Both the position numbers and the translations under genes were made by a program. Below are positions 10,022 through 18,769 of a stretch of DNA of 64,000 nt, in pieces (the first letter of the stretch is position 1; each line of letters starts with the position of its first letter). Source of the stretch: Gammaproteobacteria bacterium (lineage in GTDB: Bacteria; Pseudomonadota; Gammaproteobacteria; Steroidobacterales; Woeseiaceae). Where the stretch lies: contig JAHEFG010000007.1 in assembly GCA_024640305.1 (NCBI GenBank), positions 47,450 to 111,449 of the forward strand, in the 5' to 3' direction. The notes under the pieces were generated by a model. It ran no database searches and was not told the DNA's origin. It saw only the letters and a program-made list of their open reading frames with translations.

Positions 10022-10306
10022 ATGCGTCCTCTAACTGCGGTCACCGGCATACTACTGGGATCCTGTGCTGCAATCTCAATTAGTCTTGCCGCTGTGCTCT
10101 TCGTATTCCTCGTCCTCGGCGATGACTACCCGCGATTGCAGCATGAATTCAGACCGTTATCGCAAAGCATGCTCATCTTCCTGAGTATGACCATCATTAG
10201 CGCTGCTAGTTTCTATGCATTGCTCAAAAAACATCGGGCGCGATACTGGGCGCTCGGTGGAATGTGGTTGGGGCTTGGCGCGACGGTTTGGTTTTACTGG
10301 CCCTAA
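10022..10306 (+). CDS. Small inner-membrane protein, unknown function
   Basis: A 94-residue hydrophobic protein with three predicted membrane segments (about residues 5-32, 48-66 and 74-93) and a short charged loop DDYPRLQHEF between the first two. It resembles the many small unknown membrane proteins of gammaproteobacteria; no family is recognised. It is the only plus-strand gene here, divergent from prc, and its stop overlaps the stop of the convergent DUF1232 gene (CTAA, 10303-10306). Confidence 0.6.
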   Translation: MRPLTAVTGILLGSCAAISISLAAVLFVFLVLGDDYPRLQHEFRPLSQSMLIFLSMTIISAASFYALLKKHRARYWALGGMWLGLGATVWFYWP

Positions 10307-10866
10307 TCGAAGAGTTTCAACGGTTCCTGGCGTGAACCATCAGAATTTCGAGTGTCACGGCGCCGGCGCATTTGGGATTGCAGCTCATCCCGCCGATCCT
10401 GTAGTGCTTTATCCCGACCTGTTTTGGTGCCATTTCCGCTATCTGAACGCAATTGATCGCGGAAACTGCAAAAATCACTGTAGGCTTCAATTTCGAATTC
10501 GAGCTCGCGAAGAACCAGTTCGACCATTATGGCGTCATCAAGAAAGCCAACGCCGGGAATGTGATCGGGAATCAGGTCCTCAGGTTCCGTGAAATAGGCG
10601 AGAGCGTTCAATACGCGCGTAGCCTCCTGGTGAGGCAGTCGCCATTCGAGGTCGGTTAGCATGCCGATCAGAAAGCGCAATTTCTGAATACGTTCGAGTA
10701 TGAAACCTGGCGTGCTTGTGCCGAGAATAACGTGAAGTTGTTGTTCCGCGGCGGCAACTATGTCCTCCGGCGCCATGCGCGAGGCGGTCTTACGAGTCTC
10801 CCGCATGATCAGGCGAAAGTGCTTGAGATCATCGTCGTCAAGTTCAAAAGATACTCGAAGACCCAT
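10303..10866 (-). CDS. DUF1232/YkvA-like protein
   Basis: A 187-residue protein with an N-terminal helical part beginning RVSFELDDDDLKHFRLIM and a central DUF1232-type motif, YFTEPEDLIPDHIPGVGFLDDA (residues about 91-112), which matches the family signature of a Pro-rich turn plus GxxDD. The C-terminal 50 residues are basic and probably disordered. DUF1232 proteins are often small membrane proteins, but the usual hydrophobic flanks are weak here, so this may be a soluble variant. The function is unknown. GAGG lies 7 bases before the ATG. Confidence 0.7.
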   Translation of the reverse strand: MGLRVSFELDDDDLKHFRLIMRETRKTASRMAPEDIVAAAEQQLHVILGTSTPGFILERIQKLRFLIGMLTDLEWRLPHQEATRVLNALAYFTEPEDLIPDHIPGVGFLDDAIMVELVLRELEFEIEAYSDFCSFRDQLRSDSGNGTKTGRDKALQDRRDELQSQMRRRRDTRNSDGSRQEPLKLFD

Positions 10867-10923
10867 TGATGTCCCTCGAAAAAGCTGTGAAATCGTTGCA
10901 GTTTACCGCAAGCCGCGGCCGCA

Positions 10924-11310
10924 TTATTTGAGGCGCTTGTCCCAGTGCTTGGAGCGGTCAAATCGACCTGTGTTGTAGGGGTCGATTCCTTCCTCTTCTT
11001 CGGTATCAATCATGGAATCATCTATGATTTTGAGCGTTTCATGCGTTCCGGTGTCCTCACGGACGTACTTGTTGCGAATAAGTACATTCTTGCCAGGCCC
11101 ATTGTCCTCGATCCGCCCATCAATTTGCGGATCCAGTTCAACGTACTCGGGCTGACGCCTTGGCACGGCCTGCTTCGGCGTGGATCGCTTCGGCTGGATC
11201 TTATGGCTACCGCTTTGGCGCAGTTGTGCCGCTTGAACCAGATTCGGGCGCTTTGGCTCTTTCCTGAACGGCATCTTGGATGTAACCCATTTGGTGAAAC
11301 GATTGCTCAT
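10924..11310 (-). CDS. Small charged protein of unknown function
   Basis: A 128-residue soluble protein, basic in its first half (SNRFTKWVTSKMPFRKEPKRP) and acidic near the end (DTEEEEGIDPYNTGRFDRSKHWDKR). No domain is recognised. ATG 11310 is preferred over the upstream in-frame start at 11379, because the extra residues look like untranslated leader and the region above holds regulatory-looking palindromes. It may form an operon with the DUF1232 gene 57 bases downstream. Confidence 0.55.
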   Translation of the reverse strand: MSNRFTKWVTSKMPFRKEPKRPNLVQAAQLRQSGSHKIQPKRSTPKQAVPRRQPEYVELDPQIDGRIEDNGPGKNVLIRNKYVREDTGTHETLKIIDDSMIDTEEEEGIDPYNTGRFDRSKHWDKRLK

Positions 11311-11388
11311 TGGTGTTCTTGCGTCTAGTGCCTGTGGAGTGGATAGAAAACGAATACAAGACTCGCCTGAGTCGAGCATGCATCATTG

Positions 11389-11409
11389 TTAAGATATTTT
11401 CTATCTTAA
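11389..11409. promoter_or_regulatory. 21-bp perfect palindrome
   Basis: TTAAGATA, five bases (TTTTC), TATCTTAA: perfect 8-base arms. It lies 79 bases upstream of the ATG at 11310, in an AT-rich stretch, with a possible minus-strand -10 (TATCTT) inside it. It could be an operator; with no T-tract of useful length it is a poor terminator for the gene ending at 11478. Confidence 0.4.
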
Positions 11410-11438
11410 TGGGCCAATAGACTGTTGTTAAAGAAGTA

Positions 11439-11458
11439 AATGTGATCTGTGTCACACA
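11439..11458. promoter_or_regulatory. CRP/Vfr-like binding site
   Basis: TGTGA at 11441-11445 and TCACA at 11452-11456 with a 6-base spacer, flanked by AA on the left and CAAT on the right. Both half-sites equal the CRP core consensus. The centre is about 60-65 bases upstream of the start point expected if the minus-strand -10 at 11391-11396 is used, a spacing typical of class I activation of the 11310 gene. No CRP gene is in the window. Confidence 0.5.
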
Positions 11459-11477
11459 ATTGTCAGATTGTGCAGAA

Positions 11478-11807
11478 TCAGGGTTTTGCGGGGGCAGAAA
11501 CGCGTTGCCAGGCGAAGAACGTCAGTCGCAGCAGCTGCCATGCCAGATAAGGGGACAAGACAAAAAACCACGCGATTAGATCGCCGCCCCTGATTTTTGC
11601 GCTGAGCGTAGCGAAGAAGTCGCTATATCCTTGTCCGCCATACTCACCGAGAACGTTTTGGCCGACCCAGTAGATGGCAATAGGCGTAAGAACGAAGCCC
11701 ACGAACAACAGGCCCGTAAATAAGGCCACTTCCTTCAGAATGCGCTGTTTGCGACGCGGTTGACTCACGATCGATCTCTGCAATATCGGAGCGATATCGT
11801 TGCTCAC
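11478..11807 (-). CDS. Small membrane protein, unknown function
   Basis: A 109-residue protein with a basic N-terminal cytoplasmic segment (SQPRRKQRILKE) and two hydrophobic helices (about residues 26-52 and 77-97). No family is recognised. It starts with GTG and lies 21 bases downstream of another small membrane gene (11829-12098), so the two are probably co-transcribed and may work together. Confidence 0.6.
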   Translation of the reverse strand: MSNDIAPILQRSIVSQPRRKQRILKEVALFTGLLFVGFVLTPIAIYWVGQNVLGEYGGQGYSDFFATLSAKIRGGDLIAWFFVLSPYLAWQLLRLTFFAWQRVSAPAKP

Positions 11808-11828
11808 GAATGCGTAAAGATCAAGCGC

Positions 11829-12098
11829 TTAGCGTCGGTGCCGTTTGCGGTAAACGAAAACGCCCATGTGCAGGCATGCTGCGGCGAATAAGAAGTAGTG
11901 CGGCAATATCCAAAACCAGTCGCTGATATACAGAGTCGCGGCCAGCGCTGTGACACCCGCGGCGATGTAAAAATAGGGGAGCGCGACGTAGAGAACCCTG
12001 GGCAGCCAGATGATTCGCGACATGAACTGACCGGCGTCGCGAGTCATTTCATGGGTGTCGCCAAGTTGCATTGGTTTTCTCGATGTATTCGTGAGCAT
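11829..12098 (-). CDS. Small membrane protein, unknown function
   Basis: An 89-residue protein with two membrane helices (roughly residues 31-53 and 56-79, IIWLPRVLYVALPYFYIAAG onward) and a very basic C-terminus (YRKRHRR). No family is recognised. The start is uncertain: ATG 12098 is used here, with ATG 12071 and GTG 12155 as alternatives, and none has a convincing ribosome-binding site. It is probably in one transcript with the 11478 gene. Confidence 0.5.
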   Translation of the reverse strand: MLTNTSRKPMQLGDTHEMTRDAGQFMSRIIWLPRVLYVALPYFYIAAGVTALAATLYISDWFWILPHYFLFAAACLHMGVFVYRKRHRR

Positions 12099-12196
12099 TT
12101 TGCTGCTGGCGCCATCCCTGGGAGTCAGCCAGGAGCATACGGTTAACCATGGCACATCGCCGTGACTGTCCTCACAATCTCAAGTGATTGATGTCG

Positions 12197-13681
12197 CTAG
12201 CTGTCGCGTTTTGGACGCTCTTCGTAGCGGAAATCGGCTGTGCCTATCGTCACCGTATCGCCGTTCGAAAGGAAGTGCTCAGTTATACGTGCCGAATTAA
12301 CGAATACGCCGTTCTTACTTCCCCAGTCGATGACGCGTGTTTTGTCGCCATCGGTAACAATGACGGCATGACGCCTGCTCACGAAGGACGCCTTCAACTG
12401 GATATCGTTTTGCTCGGTGCGACCGATTGTGAGGCGGTCTTTGAATAGCGGAAAGCGCAGCTCCTGGCCCTCGACAGAGCCGATGAGTACACGCGTCACG
12501 CGATCACGCTCGATGACGATCGATTCATCGATGTGTTCGGAGACGCGGTCATCGATTTCGTCAATGACTTCTTCGATTTCACCGAGCGAGTCGACCTGCT
12601 GGGTCTTTCTGGCCAATTCGCCGAGAAGGTAGTTAACGGCTTCGCTTTTTGTTTGCAGCTTACCTTCCAGGTCGTCATTCGATTGACGCAACTTGCGATT
12701 TTCTGTTTCAAGTTGTTCGAGTTTCGATTGGTTTGATTCCTCGGATTTGTTCAGCATCTGTTCGAGATCGTCGCGATAGCCGCGTGTCGTGACCAGGTCT
12801 GAAGCCAGTTGTTCGGTGACCAATTCGTGCTGTGCGACAGTTTCCTGAGCTTCACCAAGTTCGAACCGGATTGTCCGTATTTCTGCAGCATGGGCATCTT
12901 TGATCTGATCAATTGCCAGACGGAGTTCCTCAGTTGTACGGGTTTCAGATTCGATGCTCTGCTCGAGTTCGCTGATTCTTTGATTTGCCTTGGCTAGTTC
13001 GGCTTCGAGGTAATCATGGTTGTTAATAGCGTGACTGCTAACTTCAATTCGGTCCTTTAATTGCTGTCGCAACTCGTCCGCATACGACTCCGTCCGATCG
13101 ATCTGCGTACGCAGTTCACCAATGAGAATCTGGCTGCTTGCAAGCTGCCCAGCTTGTATCTTGCTGAATGAGCGCCCGTCTTGTGTATCGTCACCTGAAG
13201 GTTGAGTTGCCGCTTCGGCAATCTCACTAATCGATGCCTGCAGATTGTTGTACTCGCTATTGCGGTCTCTAATCTCGGACTTTAGAGTTTTGATTGACTG
13301 ATCGCGCTTCTTCAGCAGCTTGCTCTTATTTGCAAGCTTCGTGCGCATCGTCTCAAGTTCGGAATTTTGCCGGTCGGTTATTTCCGTGCGCGCTTGGTAC
13401 TCGGTTTCAAGGCCATTCCATTTCAGACGCAGTTGTTCTATTTCGAATTGCAGTTGGTCGATGGTCTTTGAGCGAGCCTCAAGTTCGGACTTGAGATTAG
13501 CAACTGCCGTACTGCTGTCGGCATCGGTATTTTTCTGGAAACCATGCGTCTTTGCAGAAACTTCGGATTGATCACTGCTGGCGTCCGGCAATACTTGCTT
13601 GAGCGAAAGGGTTTCCAGTTCCGCCGTTGGGTCATCATCATTGATGACTAATTCGTTGATGTTGTTTTTGTCATTAGCCAT
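12197..13681 (-). CDS. Coiled-coil protein with C-terminal FHA domain
   Basis: A 494-residue cytosolic protein. Residues about 57-385 form a long coiled coil; about 396-488 are a forkhead-associated domain with the phosphothreonine-binding residues in place (GRTEQND at 420, SRRHA at 435, WGSKNGVFVN at 454). FHA domains bind phosphothreonine peptides made by Ser/Thr kinases. The N-terminal 45 residues are acidic with Thr (DDDPTAELETLSL) and could be a kinase target or a self-ligand. It lies 85 bases downstream of the AAA ATPase gene on the same strand. No Ser/Thr kinase of the Pkn2 type is in the window, so the partner is unknown. Confidence 0.8.
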   Translation of the reverse strand: MANDKNNINELVINDDDPTAELETLSLKQVLPDASSDQSEVSAKTHGFQKNTDADSSTAVANLKSELEARSKTIDQLQFEIEQLRLKWNGLETEYQARTEITDRQNSELETMRTKLANKSKLLKKRDQSIKTLKSEIRDRNSEYNNLQASISEIAEAATQPSGDDTQDGRSFSKIQAGQLASSQILIGELRTQIDRTESYADELRQQLKDRIEVSSHAINNHDYLEAELAKANQRISELEQSIESETRTTEELRLAIDQIKDAHAAEIRTIRFELGEAQETVAQHELVTEQLASDLVTTRGYRDDLEQMLNKSEESNQSKLEQLETENRKLRQSNDDLEGKLQTKSEAVNYLLGELARKTQQVDSLGEIEEVIDEIDDRVSEHIDESIVIERDRVTRVLIGSVEGQELRFPLFKDRLTIGRTEQNDIQLKASFVSRRHAVIVTDGDKTRVIDWGSKNGVFVNSARITEHFLSNGDTVTIGTADFRYEERPKRDS

Positions 13682-13766
13682 ACAGGGATACTACCACGCA
13701 TACGAGCGCTCACAACGATGCGCATGCTCCATCCCGCGTTACGTAAAATTGCGAAGACCGCCGCAG

Positions 13767-15257
13767 TTAGTCGCAGGGGACAGTGCGTCCGTCTGCCCAT
13801 TGGCGCAGGGCTTCAATTTGCTCGTGCATGACGATCGAGAGTGGCCTGGTCAGTTCGATTTCATTGAGTATGTGCCGTGTTTCGAGCGCTTCTTTCTTAC
13901 TGTGTGCGGCATAAAAGGCCGCGACGACGGCTTGCTCAATTTCAGCGCCGGAGAAACCCTGGGTTGCTTTTGCAAGCGCCTCAACGTCGAAATTGCGGAC
14001 TTCTTGTTCGCGGCTAGTCAGGTGAATGGCCACAATCGACGCGCGAATATTGTTGTCAGGCAGGTCGACAAAGAATATTTCGTCGAATCGTCCTTTGCGC
14101 ACGAGCTCAGGGGGCAAGGCCGTAATGTCATTGGCAGTCGCCACTACGAATACGTGGCTCTTTTTCTCTGCGAGCCAGGTAAGGAATGTCCCCAATACGC
14201 GTTGCGTGGTTCCGGTTTCCCCGCCACGACCGGCGATGCCTTTTTCGATTTCGTCTATCCACAGGACACACGGCGACATGACGTCCGCAGTTGACAACGA
14301 CTCTCTGAGTTTGCGCTCGGTTTCACCGTGGTATTTATCGTAAATCGCGCCAAAATCCAGACGTAGAAGCGGGACGCCGAAAATTCCGGCCGTCGCTTTC
14401 GCCGCCAGGCTCTTGCCGCAGCCCTGTATTCCCAGAAGCAGGATCCCCTTTGGGGAATCGAGGTGAGCAGCGCTGGCATCGCCGCGAAAGACGGCCTTTC
14501 GCTGCGTAAGCCACTGCTTCAATCGCGTCAGGCCACCTACGTCACCGAAGCCTGCAGTTTCATATTCAAATTGAAGGGCGCCGCCGCTATTCAGGAGCTC
14601 ATACTTCGCCTGCATGACGCCGGGGAGATCACTCCTGGTAATCGCACCGTCCAAATAGATCGCGTTTCTGGCGAGATGCGTCGTATCGCTGAAGGTCAGT
14701 CCAGCGAGGTTTCGAATGAGCAGTTCGTATGCTTTCGAGTCTGCTTGTACTCGTGAGCCAGGGTGCTCTCGAACCCATTCATCGGCAACGCTCTGGACAA
14801 TCTTGCGCCGCTCATCTTCGCTCGGCAAAGCCATATCAAAACGCGCACTGAATGATTCGAGTTCATCGGGCAGCTTTACTGTGTGACTGATGAGGACAAT
14901 CTGCCGTGGAATTTCTCTGTAGCGAATGCAGATGTCTTTCAGTAAGCGAATGTGTAACGGGTTTTCGAGGAACGGATGAAAATCCAGCAGAACGTAAATC
15001 CCCGGTTTGGATACTGCCCGGATATGCTTGAGGACGTCCGTCGGTTCAGAGTTTAATGGCTGTGGTTCCAGGGCGATATCGAGTCGCTGCAAACCATCAG
15101 TAACGGTCCAGCGAAACAGTGGCTGATAGTTGAGAGATGCTCCGGAGATCGTAATGGATTGCAGCATCTCGAGCATGCGCGCTTCTTCCCGTGATTCTAT
15201 GATGATGATCGGGGTTCGCGAACGCAGAATTACTTCAAGATCGTGACGGCGGTCCAT
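13767..15257 (-). CDS. AAA ATPase, Ycf46-like
   Basis: A 496-residue ATPase resembling the Ycf46 group of classical AAA proteins known from cyanobacteria and plastid genomes and scattered in proteobacteria. The N-terminal 230 residues form a degenerate first module ([25 protein letters not shown]). The C-terminal AAA domain has Walker A GIQGCGKS (276-283), Walker [10 protein letters not shown] (D335, E336), sensor 1 ATAND (N376) and arginine residues in RKGRFDE (388-390), so it should hydrolyse ATP. The function of Ycf46 is not settled. It starts 8 bases from the stop of the upstream peptidase gene, suggesting an operon. Confidence 0.82.
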   Translation of the reverse strand: MDRRHDLEVILRSRTPIIIIESREEARMLEMLQSITISGASLNYQPLFRWTVTDGLQRLDIALEPQPLNSEPTDVLKHIRAVSKPGIYVLLDFHPFLENPLHIRLLKDICIRYREIPRQIVLISHTVKLPDELESFSARFDMALPSEDERRKIVQSVADEWVREHPGSRVQADSKAYELLIRNLAGLTFSDTTHLARNAIYLDGAITRSDLPGVMQAKYELLNSGGALQFEYETAGFGDVGGLTRLKQWLTQRKAVFRGDASAAHLDSPKGILLLGIQGCGKSLAAKATAGIFGVPLLRLDFGAIYDKYHGETERKLRESLSTADVMSPCVLWIDEIEKGIAGRGGETGTTQRVLGTFLTWLAEKKSHVFVVATANDITALPPELVRKGRFDEIFFVDLPDNNIRASIVAIHLTSREQEVRNFDVEALAKATQGFSGAEIEQAVVAAFYAAHSKKEALETRHILNEIELTRPLSIVMHEQIEALRQWADGRTVPCD

Positions 15258-15265
15258 GTGGTGGC

Positions 15266-16588
15266 TTATGTTTTCCGGTTGACAGAGGCGATATTACGAC
15301 AGCCGGGTAGCTTGTCGATGTGCAGTGTGTCCGCTTTATGGCCAGCAATCTGTTCGACAGTGTCGACCAGCATGGCCAGGTCGACATTTCTATCAGCGTG
15401 CCTGAGAGCACGAGCCACGTCGTCGAGGTTTGCCGCGCCATCCGTTCGCTCTTCGATTTCATCGTTCAATGCACTGAGGAGCGTTACAGCCAATGCGGTC
15501 GTTGCACCGGACGAGACAGGCAGGCAGAGACTTGTAGCTGAGTTTGCCCATTCGGCCGTATCGGCCCTGGCAATGGCAAAACGTTTGTCCGAAATCGTTC
15601 CGCTGCGGTGCAGGATCTCCAGGCTGTAGTACTCGGCTAGCCCTTCCACAATCCAGTCATAGCCAGCGTCAGCTGAGAGTCGAAGCAACAAGTGCATTAC
15701 TTCGTGCAACAGCGTGCTGGTCGCGTTTTCGCTGATGAGGGGCCGCGATGAGTGTACAAACATTGACTGTGGCGCCGACAAGCCTCCGCGCCACATCGGC
15801 TTGCCTGCACTGACGATGGTGAGTCGAGCCGGCATATCCGGAAAAAGCCTGGAGACTTCGGGTAATGTCCAGCGCAGTAATGCCAGGGTATCCATTCGCC
15901 GCACGTTATTATCGACCGGGCCGGCAATCGCAACATGGACGCCTGCAATATCTTCGCGGCGCACCCCGAGCTTTCCCATCACGATCCAGCCATTCGGCTG
16001 GTCAAATCGCCTTGCCGGCTTATCGATTGTGAAATGATTGTTCTCACCTTGATACTCGGTGACGACAGACCATTCGCTGGGAATAGCAAAGCTCATTTGC
16101 GTTTCGCTCGTCGCGCCTTTCCGCGTTCGGGTCGATACGCGCGGGATAATGTCTTCGGCGCGGAATAAACCCCACTGTTTGTCCAACCAGGCGTCATGCC
16201 CGTTGCCATTCCGTCTATGTGGAACAGAAATCTGCCAGCTTATTGCCCCGCCATTTGCGGGTGGTTGCCAGCGCACGAAATCGGTGCCGATATCGAGCTC
16301 ACCATCGGCTTTAAAGCCGGATGTTCGCGAATTCACTTGCATTGTCATTTCGAGGAGCAGCGAACTGGACTGACTCAGGGTGAGCGTGACCTCGACCGTC
16401 TGTTTTGCCGGGTTCGGTCGAACGTCGTAGCTGACGCCATAAGTTAACGAACCAAGTGCGAGTGCAGATTGAGCCATTTGCTCGCCGCAGCTCGCGATGC
16501 ATACAAGACACGCGAATATGACCACGCGCGCTGTTCTTGCGGGCGTATTTCCACTGTTTCGAGATCTTAAACTTGAGATGCAGGTCAT
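15266..16588 (-). CDS. Lipoprotein with gluzincin-type metallopeptidase motif (M61-like)
   Basis: A 440-residue protein with a signal peptide ending in a lipobox (CIASC, Cys near residue 34), so probably membrane-anchored. The C-terminal half has HEVMH (about 295-299) followed 16-20 residues later by VEGLAEYY, which supplies a third-ligand Glu, the pattern of M1/M61-type gluzincins. The N-terminal half is beta-rich, as in M61 glycyl aminopeptidases, but overall similarity is weak. The substrate is unknown. ATG 16588 is chosen over TTG 16606. It is the first gene of a minus-strand run into the AAA and FHA genes. Confidence 0.65.
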   Translation of the reverse strand: MTCISSLRSRNSGNTPARTARVVIFACLVCIASCGEQMAQSALALGSLTYGVSYDVRPNPAKQTVEVTLTLSQSSSLLLEMTMQVNSRTSGFKADGELDIGTDFVRWQPPANGGAISWQISVPHRRNGNGHDAWLDKQWGLFRAEDIIPRVSTRTRKGATSETQMSFAIPSEWSVVTEYQGENNHFTIDKPARRFDQPNGWIVMGKLGVRREDIAGVHVAIAGPVDNNVRRMDTLALLRWTLPEVSRLFPDMPARLTIVSAGKPMWRGGLSAPQSMFVHSSRPLISENATSTLLHEVMHLLLRLSADAGYDWIVEGLAEYYSLEILHRSGTISDKRFAIARADTAEWANSATSLCLPVSSGATTALAVTLLSALNDEIEERTDGAANLDDVARALRHADRNVDLAMLVDTVEQIAGHKADTLHIDKLPGCRNIASVNRKT

Positions 16589-16642
16589 ACGAATTCGTGG
16601 CCTCAATATGTAGTCTTAGGTGTCAAGTGCCGAGACAAACTG

Positions 16643-17161
16643 ATGTACATGATATCGCAGCCCGCCCATATATTTCGCCGCCTTACACTGATTGCCGTCA
16701 TTGCGGTAGCAGCTGCAGCGTGTTCGTCACAGCCGTCTGTAGCTCCGGCAGCAAAAATGGATTGGCGCGACGTTGTTGAGCCACGTACGCCAACCCCGAT
16801 CGGCGAACGCGCCGCGGCGGTTGCCATAGGACAGCTTGGCGTCCCGTATCGATACGGTGGCAGCTCGCCGAACGGTTTCGATTGCAGCGGCCTGGTGCAT
16901 TACGCCTACTCCAACGTCGGCATGTCCATCCCGCGCACGACAGCGGGCCTCTGGTCCGATCTTGCGCCAATTGAGAATCGGCAGTTACGGGTTGGAGACC
17001 TGCTTTTCTTTCGCATTGAGGGGAAGATGTCTCATGTCGGGATGTATCTTGGGAGCCGCAAGTTCGTCCACGCACCATCAAGCGGACGTCATGTTTCGGT
17101 GGCAAGTCTCGACTCCGAATTTTACAGAAGAGCGTTCATCCGGGCGGGTCGTCCGGAATAG
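16643..17161 (+). CDS. NlpC/P60 family peptidoglycan endopeptidase lipoprotein
   Basis: A 172-residue lipoprotein with a lipobox (AAAC, Cys27) and an NlpC/P60 cysteine peptidase domain that cleaves the D-Glu to diaminopimelate bond in murein stem peptides. The catalytic Cys is in DCSGLV (C81), His in SHVGMY (H131) and the third polar residue in HAPSSG (H143). It resembles E. coli MepS/NlpC in size and layout. It is divergent from the M61-like peptidase gene, with only about 54 bases between the starts. ATG 16643 or 16649 could both serve as the start. Confidence 0.88.
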   Translation: MYMISQPAHIFRRLTLIAVIAVAAAACSSQPSVAPAAKMDWRDVVEPRTPTPIGERAAAVAIGQLGVPYRYGGSSPNGFDCSGLVHYAYSNVGMSIPRTTAGLWSDLAPIENRQLRVGDLLFFRIEGKMSHVGMYLGSRKFVHAPSSGRHVSVASLDSEFYRRAFIRAGRPE

Positions 17162-17187
17162 GAATTAGCTCATCGGAACGATGGATC

Positions 17188-17865
17188 TCAGATTGTTTCT
17201 TCGTCGGTTATGAAGCTGTGTAATTGGTCGGCCAGTGTATGGCATGCCTTCGCCTGAGTTCTGGCAATAAACGGCAGAGGAATGACGAGTGCTGGCATGA
17301 ATGATTTACCGCTCACATCGGTTGATACGGTTCCGGCTGACTCGAGGCCGTTCAGGTCCCAAACTGACGCATCGTAATCTGCATCCTTTTGCCACCACGC
17401 AAAACCAAAGCAACCGCCGCCTCCGGGGCCAGCCGCGCAGGACATGCTGCCGCCACCAGCGACTTTCTCGGTGTCTCCGGCAAGCCACACAATGTAACGA
17501 ATGTTTTGTTCCGCAATCTTTTCGGCGACCCCGGGCCGAGTCATGAGCTTAGCCAGGTTTTTGGTTTCCGCCGGAGCCGTTCGGGGTTCGAACCACGGAA
17601 ACAGCGAGTCTACGAATTCTTTTCTCGGAATAACTCGCAGGCCTTCGCGACCTTGTGCGATCGCATCTTCCACGCATTGGATATATTTTGATTCGGTTTC
17701 GTTGCCAAGGTGATAGCTCTTACCCATGATGACAATAGCTTCGCCATCTCCAATCCCAGTGTCGCCTCTGCGAACATCCTGAACTGTCGAGGTGGTACAG
17801 CCGCTGAAAGCAACAATCGCCATCATTCCGGCCAGGATTTTAGGTGTTCGATCAGGATGCATCAT
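17188..17865 (-). CDS. Lipoprotein of unknown function
   Basis: A 225-residue protein with a signal peptide and lipobox (FSGC, Cys23). The mature part holds a conserved-looking core (GEAIVIMGKSYHLG, then YIVWLAGDTE and a Gly-rich SCAAGPGGGGCFGFAWW segment with three Cys) and ends with a helical domain. I do not recognise a family. ATG 17865 is chosen because GAGGAAAG lies 8 bases upstream; longer in-frame extensions lack a signal sequence. It overlaps the end of the upstream lipoprotein gene by 14 bases, so the two are likely translated from one mRNA. Confidence 0.65.
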   Translation of the reverse strand: MMHPDRTPKILAGMMAIVAFSGCTTSTVQDVRRGDTGIGDGEAIVIMGKSYHLGNETESKYIQCVEDAIAQGREGLRVIPRKEFVDSLFPWFEPRTAPAETKNLAKLMTRPGVAEKIAEQNIRYIVWLAGDTEKVAGGGSMSCAAGPGGGGCFGFAWWQKDADYDASVWDLNGLESAGTVSTDVSGKSFMPALVIPLPFIARTQAKACHTLADQLHSFITDEETI

Positions 17866-18553
17866 CGGGACTTTCCTCGAGGGCATGAGATTGCACGGCG
17901 TCTCCGTCAACGGCGTCAGATATCGGCATTGCAACGGGCGTGCTGGCAGCGGGCGCAGGTCTTCCGAGTTTGCCGATGCCAGTAACTTCATCAAATTTAA
18001 TGATCATAAGTGCAGCGGCATCGCGCATCGCTAGTATGGCGGCACGGTGCAACGCATCTGATTTATTCATTGCCGTTGTCTGGCTCTTGCCGTAAGCGCT
18101 GACCGGCCAATTGGAAACGAGTGTGCCGGCTTGATCAAATACTTTGAGCCGGTAACGAATCCATACGGCGAATGAATCAGTCTTGCTCTGTCCCGGGGTG
18201 GAAAACTCGAAAGCGTCAATGCTGGGTTCAACCAACGCATCTATGTCCATTAGACTCGGGTCGTCGTTTGCACCGACGAGTGTTACCCGATCGAACATAT
18301 GGCCGAACAACTGTTTGAACAGAGACGCGTTAGAGTTGCCGAGATTAATCGTCCATTCTTCGCGACCGAAGACGCTTTCCTCATGCACAAAGTAATCAAA
18401 ATTGGCCGGCATGCGCAGACCGACGGAAATCGGGATCTTGTCGGTGAGCGGAGACGGAATCGTCGGCGTGGCCAATTTGACGTTTCCAGCGCAGCCGGAA
18501 ATCAGCGCAGCAAGCAGCAGCGCCGCTAATGGAGTGCATTTCACTTTGTTCAA
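17852..18553 (-). CDS. Lipoprotein of unknown function
   Basis: A 233-residue protein with a signal peptide and lipobox (LISGC, Cys21). The mature region is alpha/beta, with KIPISVGLRM, a central DIDALVEPSIDAFEFSTPG and WIRYRLKVFDQAGTLVSNW, reminiscent of periplasmic lipoproteins that adopt a YajG/LptE-like sandwich, though I cannot assign a family. The last 40 residues are low-complexity. The start is TTG 18553 or GTG 18544; neither has a strong ribosome-binding site. It forms an overlapping pair with the lipoprotein gene at 17188-17865. Confidence 0.6.
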   Translation of the reverse strand: MNKVKCTPLAALLLAALISGCAGNVKLATPTIPSPLTDKIPISVGLRMPANFDYFVHEESVFGREEWTINLGNSNASLFKQLFGHMFDRVTLVGANDDPSLMDIDALVEPSIDAFEFSTPGQSKTDSFAVWIRYRLKVFDQAGTLVSNWPVSAYGKSQTTAMNKSDALHRAAILAMRDAAALMIIKFDEVTGIGKLGRPAPAASTPVAMPISDAVDGDAVQSHALEESPDDAS

Positions 18554-18697
18554 ATAGACGAGTCCGGTGACAATTATCGGTTCTGCGATTCCTACTATCA
18601 GAGCGCGCTTTAGCAGCAGAGTTCCGCTAAAAAGCCGCTAAATGCGATTCCTGACACTTTAGTGCGGCAGGCCATCAGAATCAATGCGTCCGGTGGC

Positions 18698-18726
18698 TTC
18701 AAGAACGGGTTGCACGCAGGTATAAA
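18698..18726 (+). promoter_or_regulatory. Candidate promoter of the amidotransferase gene
   Basis: TTCAAG (18698-18703), 17 bases, TATAAA (18721-18726), 43 bases before the ATG at 18770. The -10 is good, the -35 weak. Confidence 0.35.
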
Positions 18727-18769
18727 GGTTTTTCCCTGCGAGCCGATGCGAAGGTAGCTTTTCACAGTA

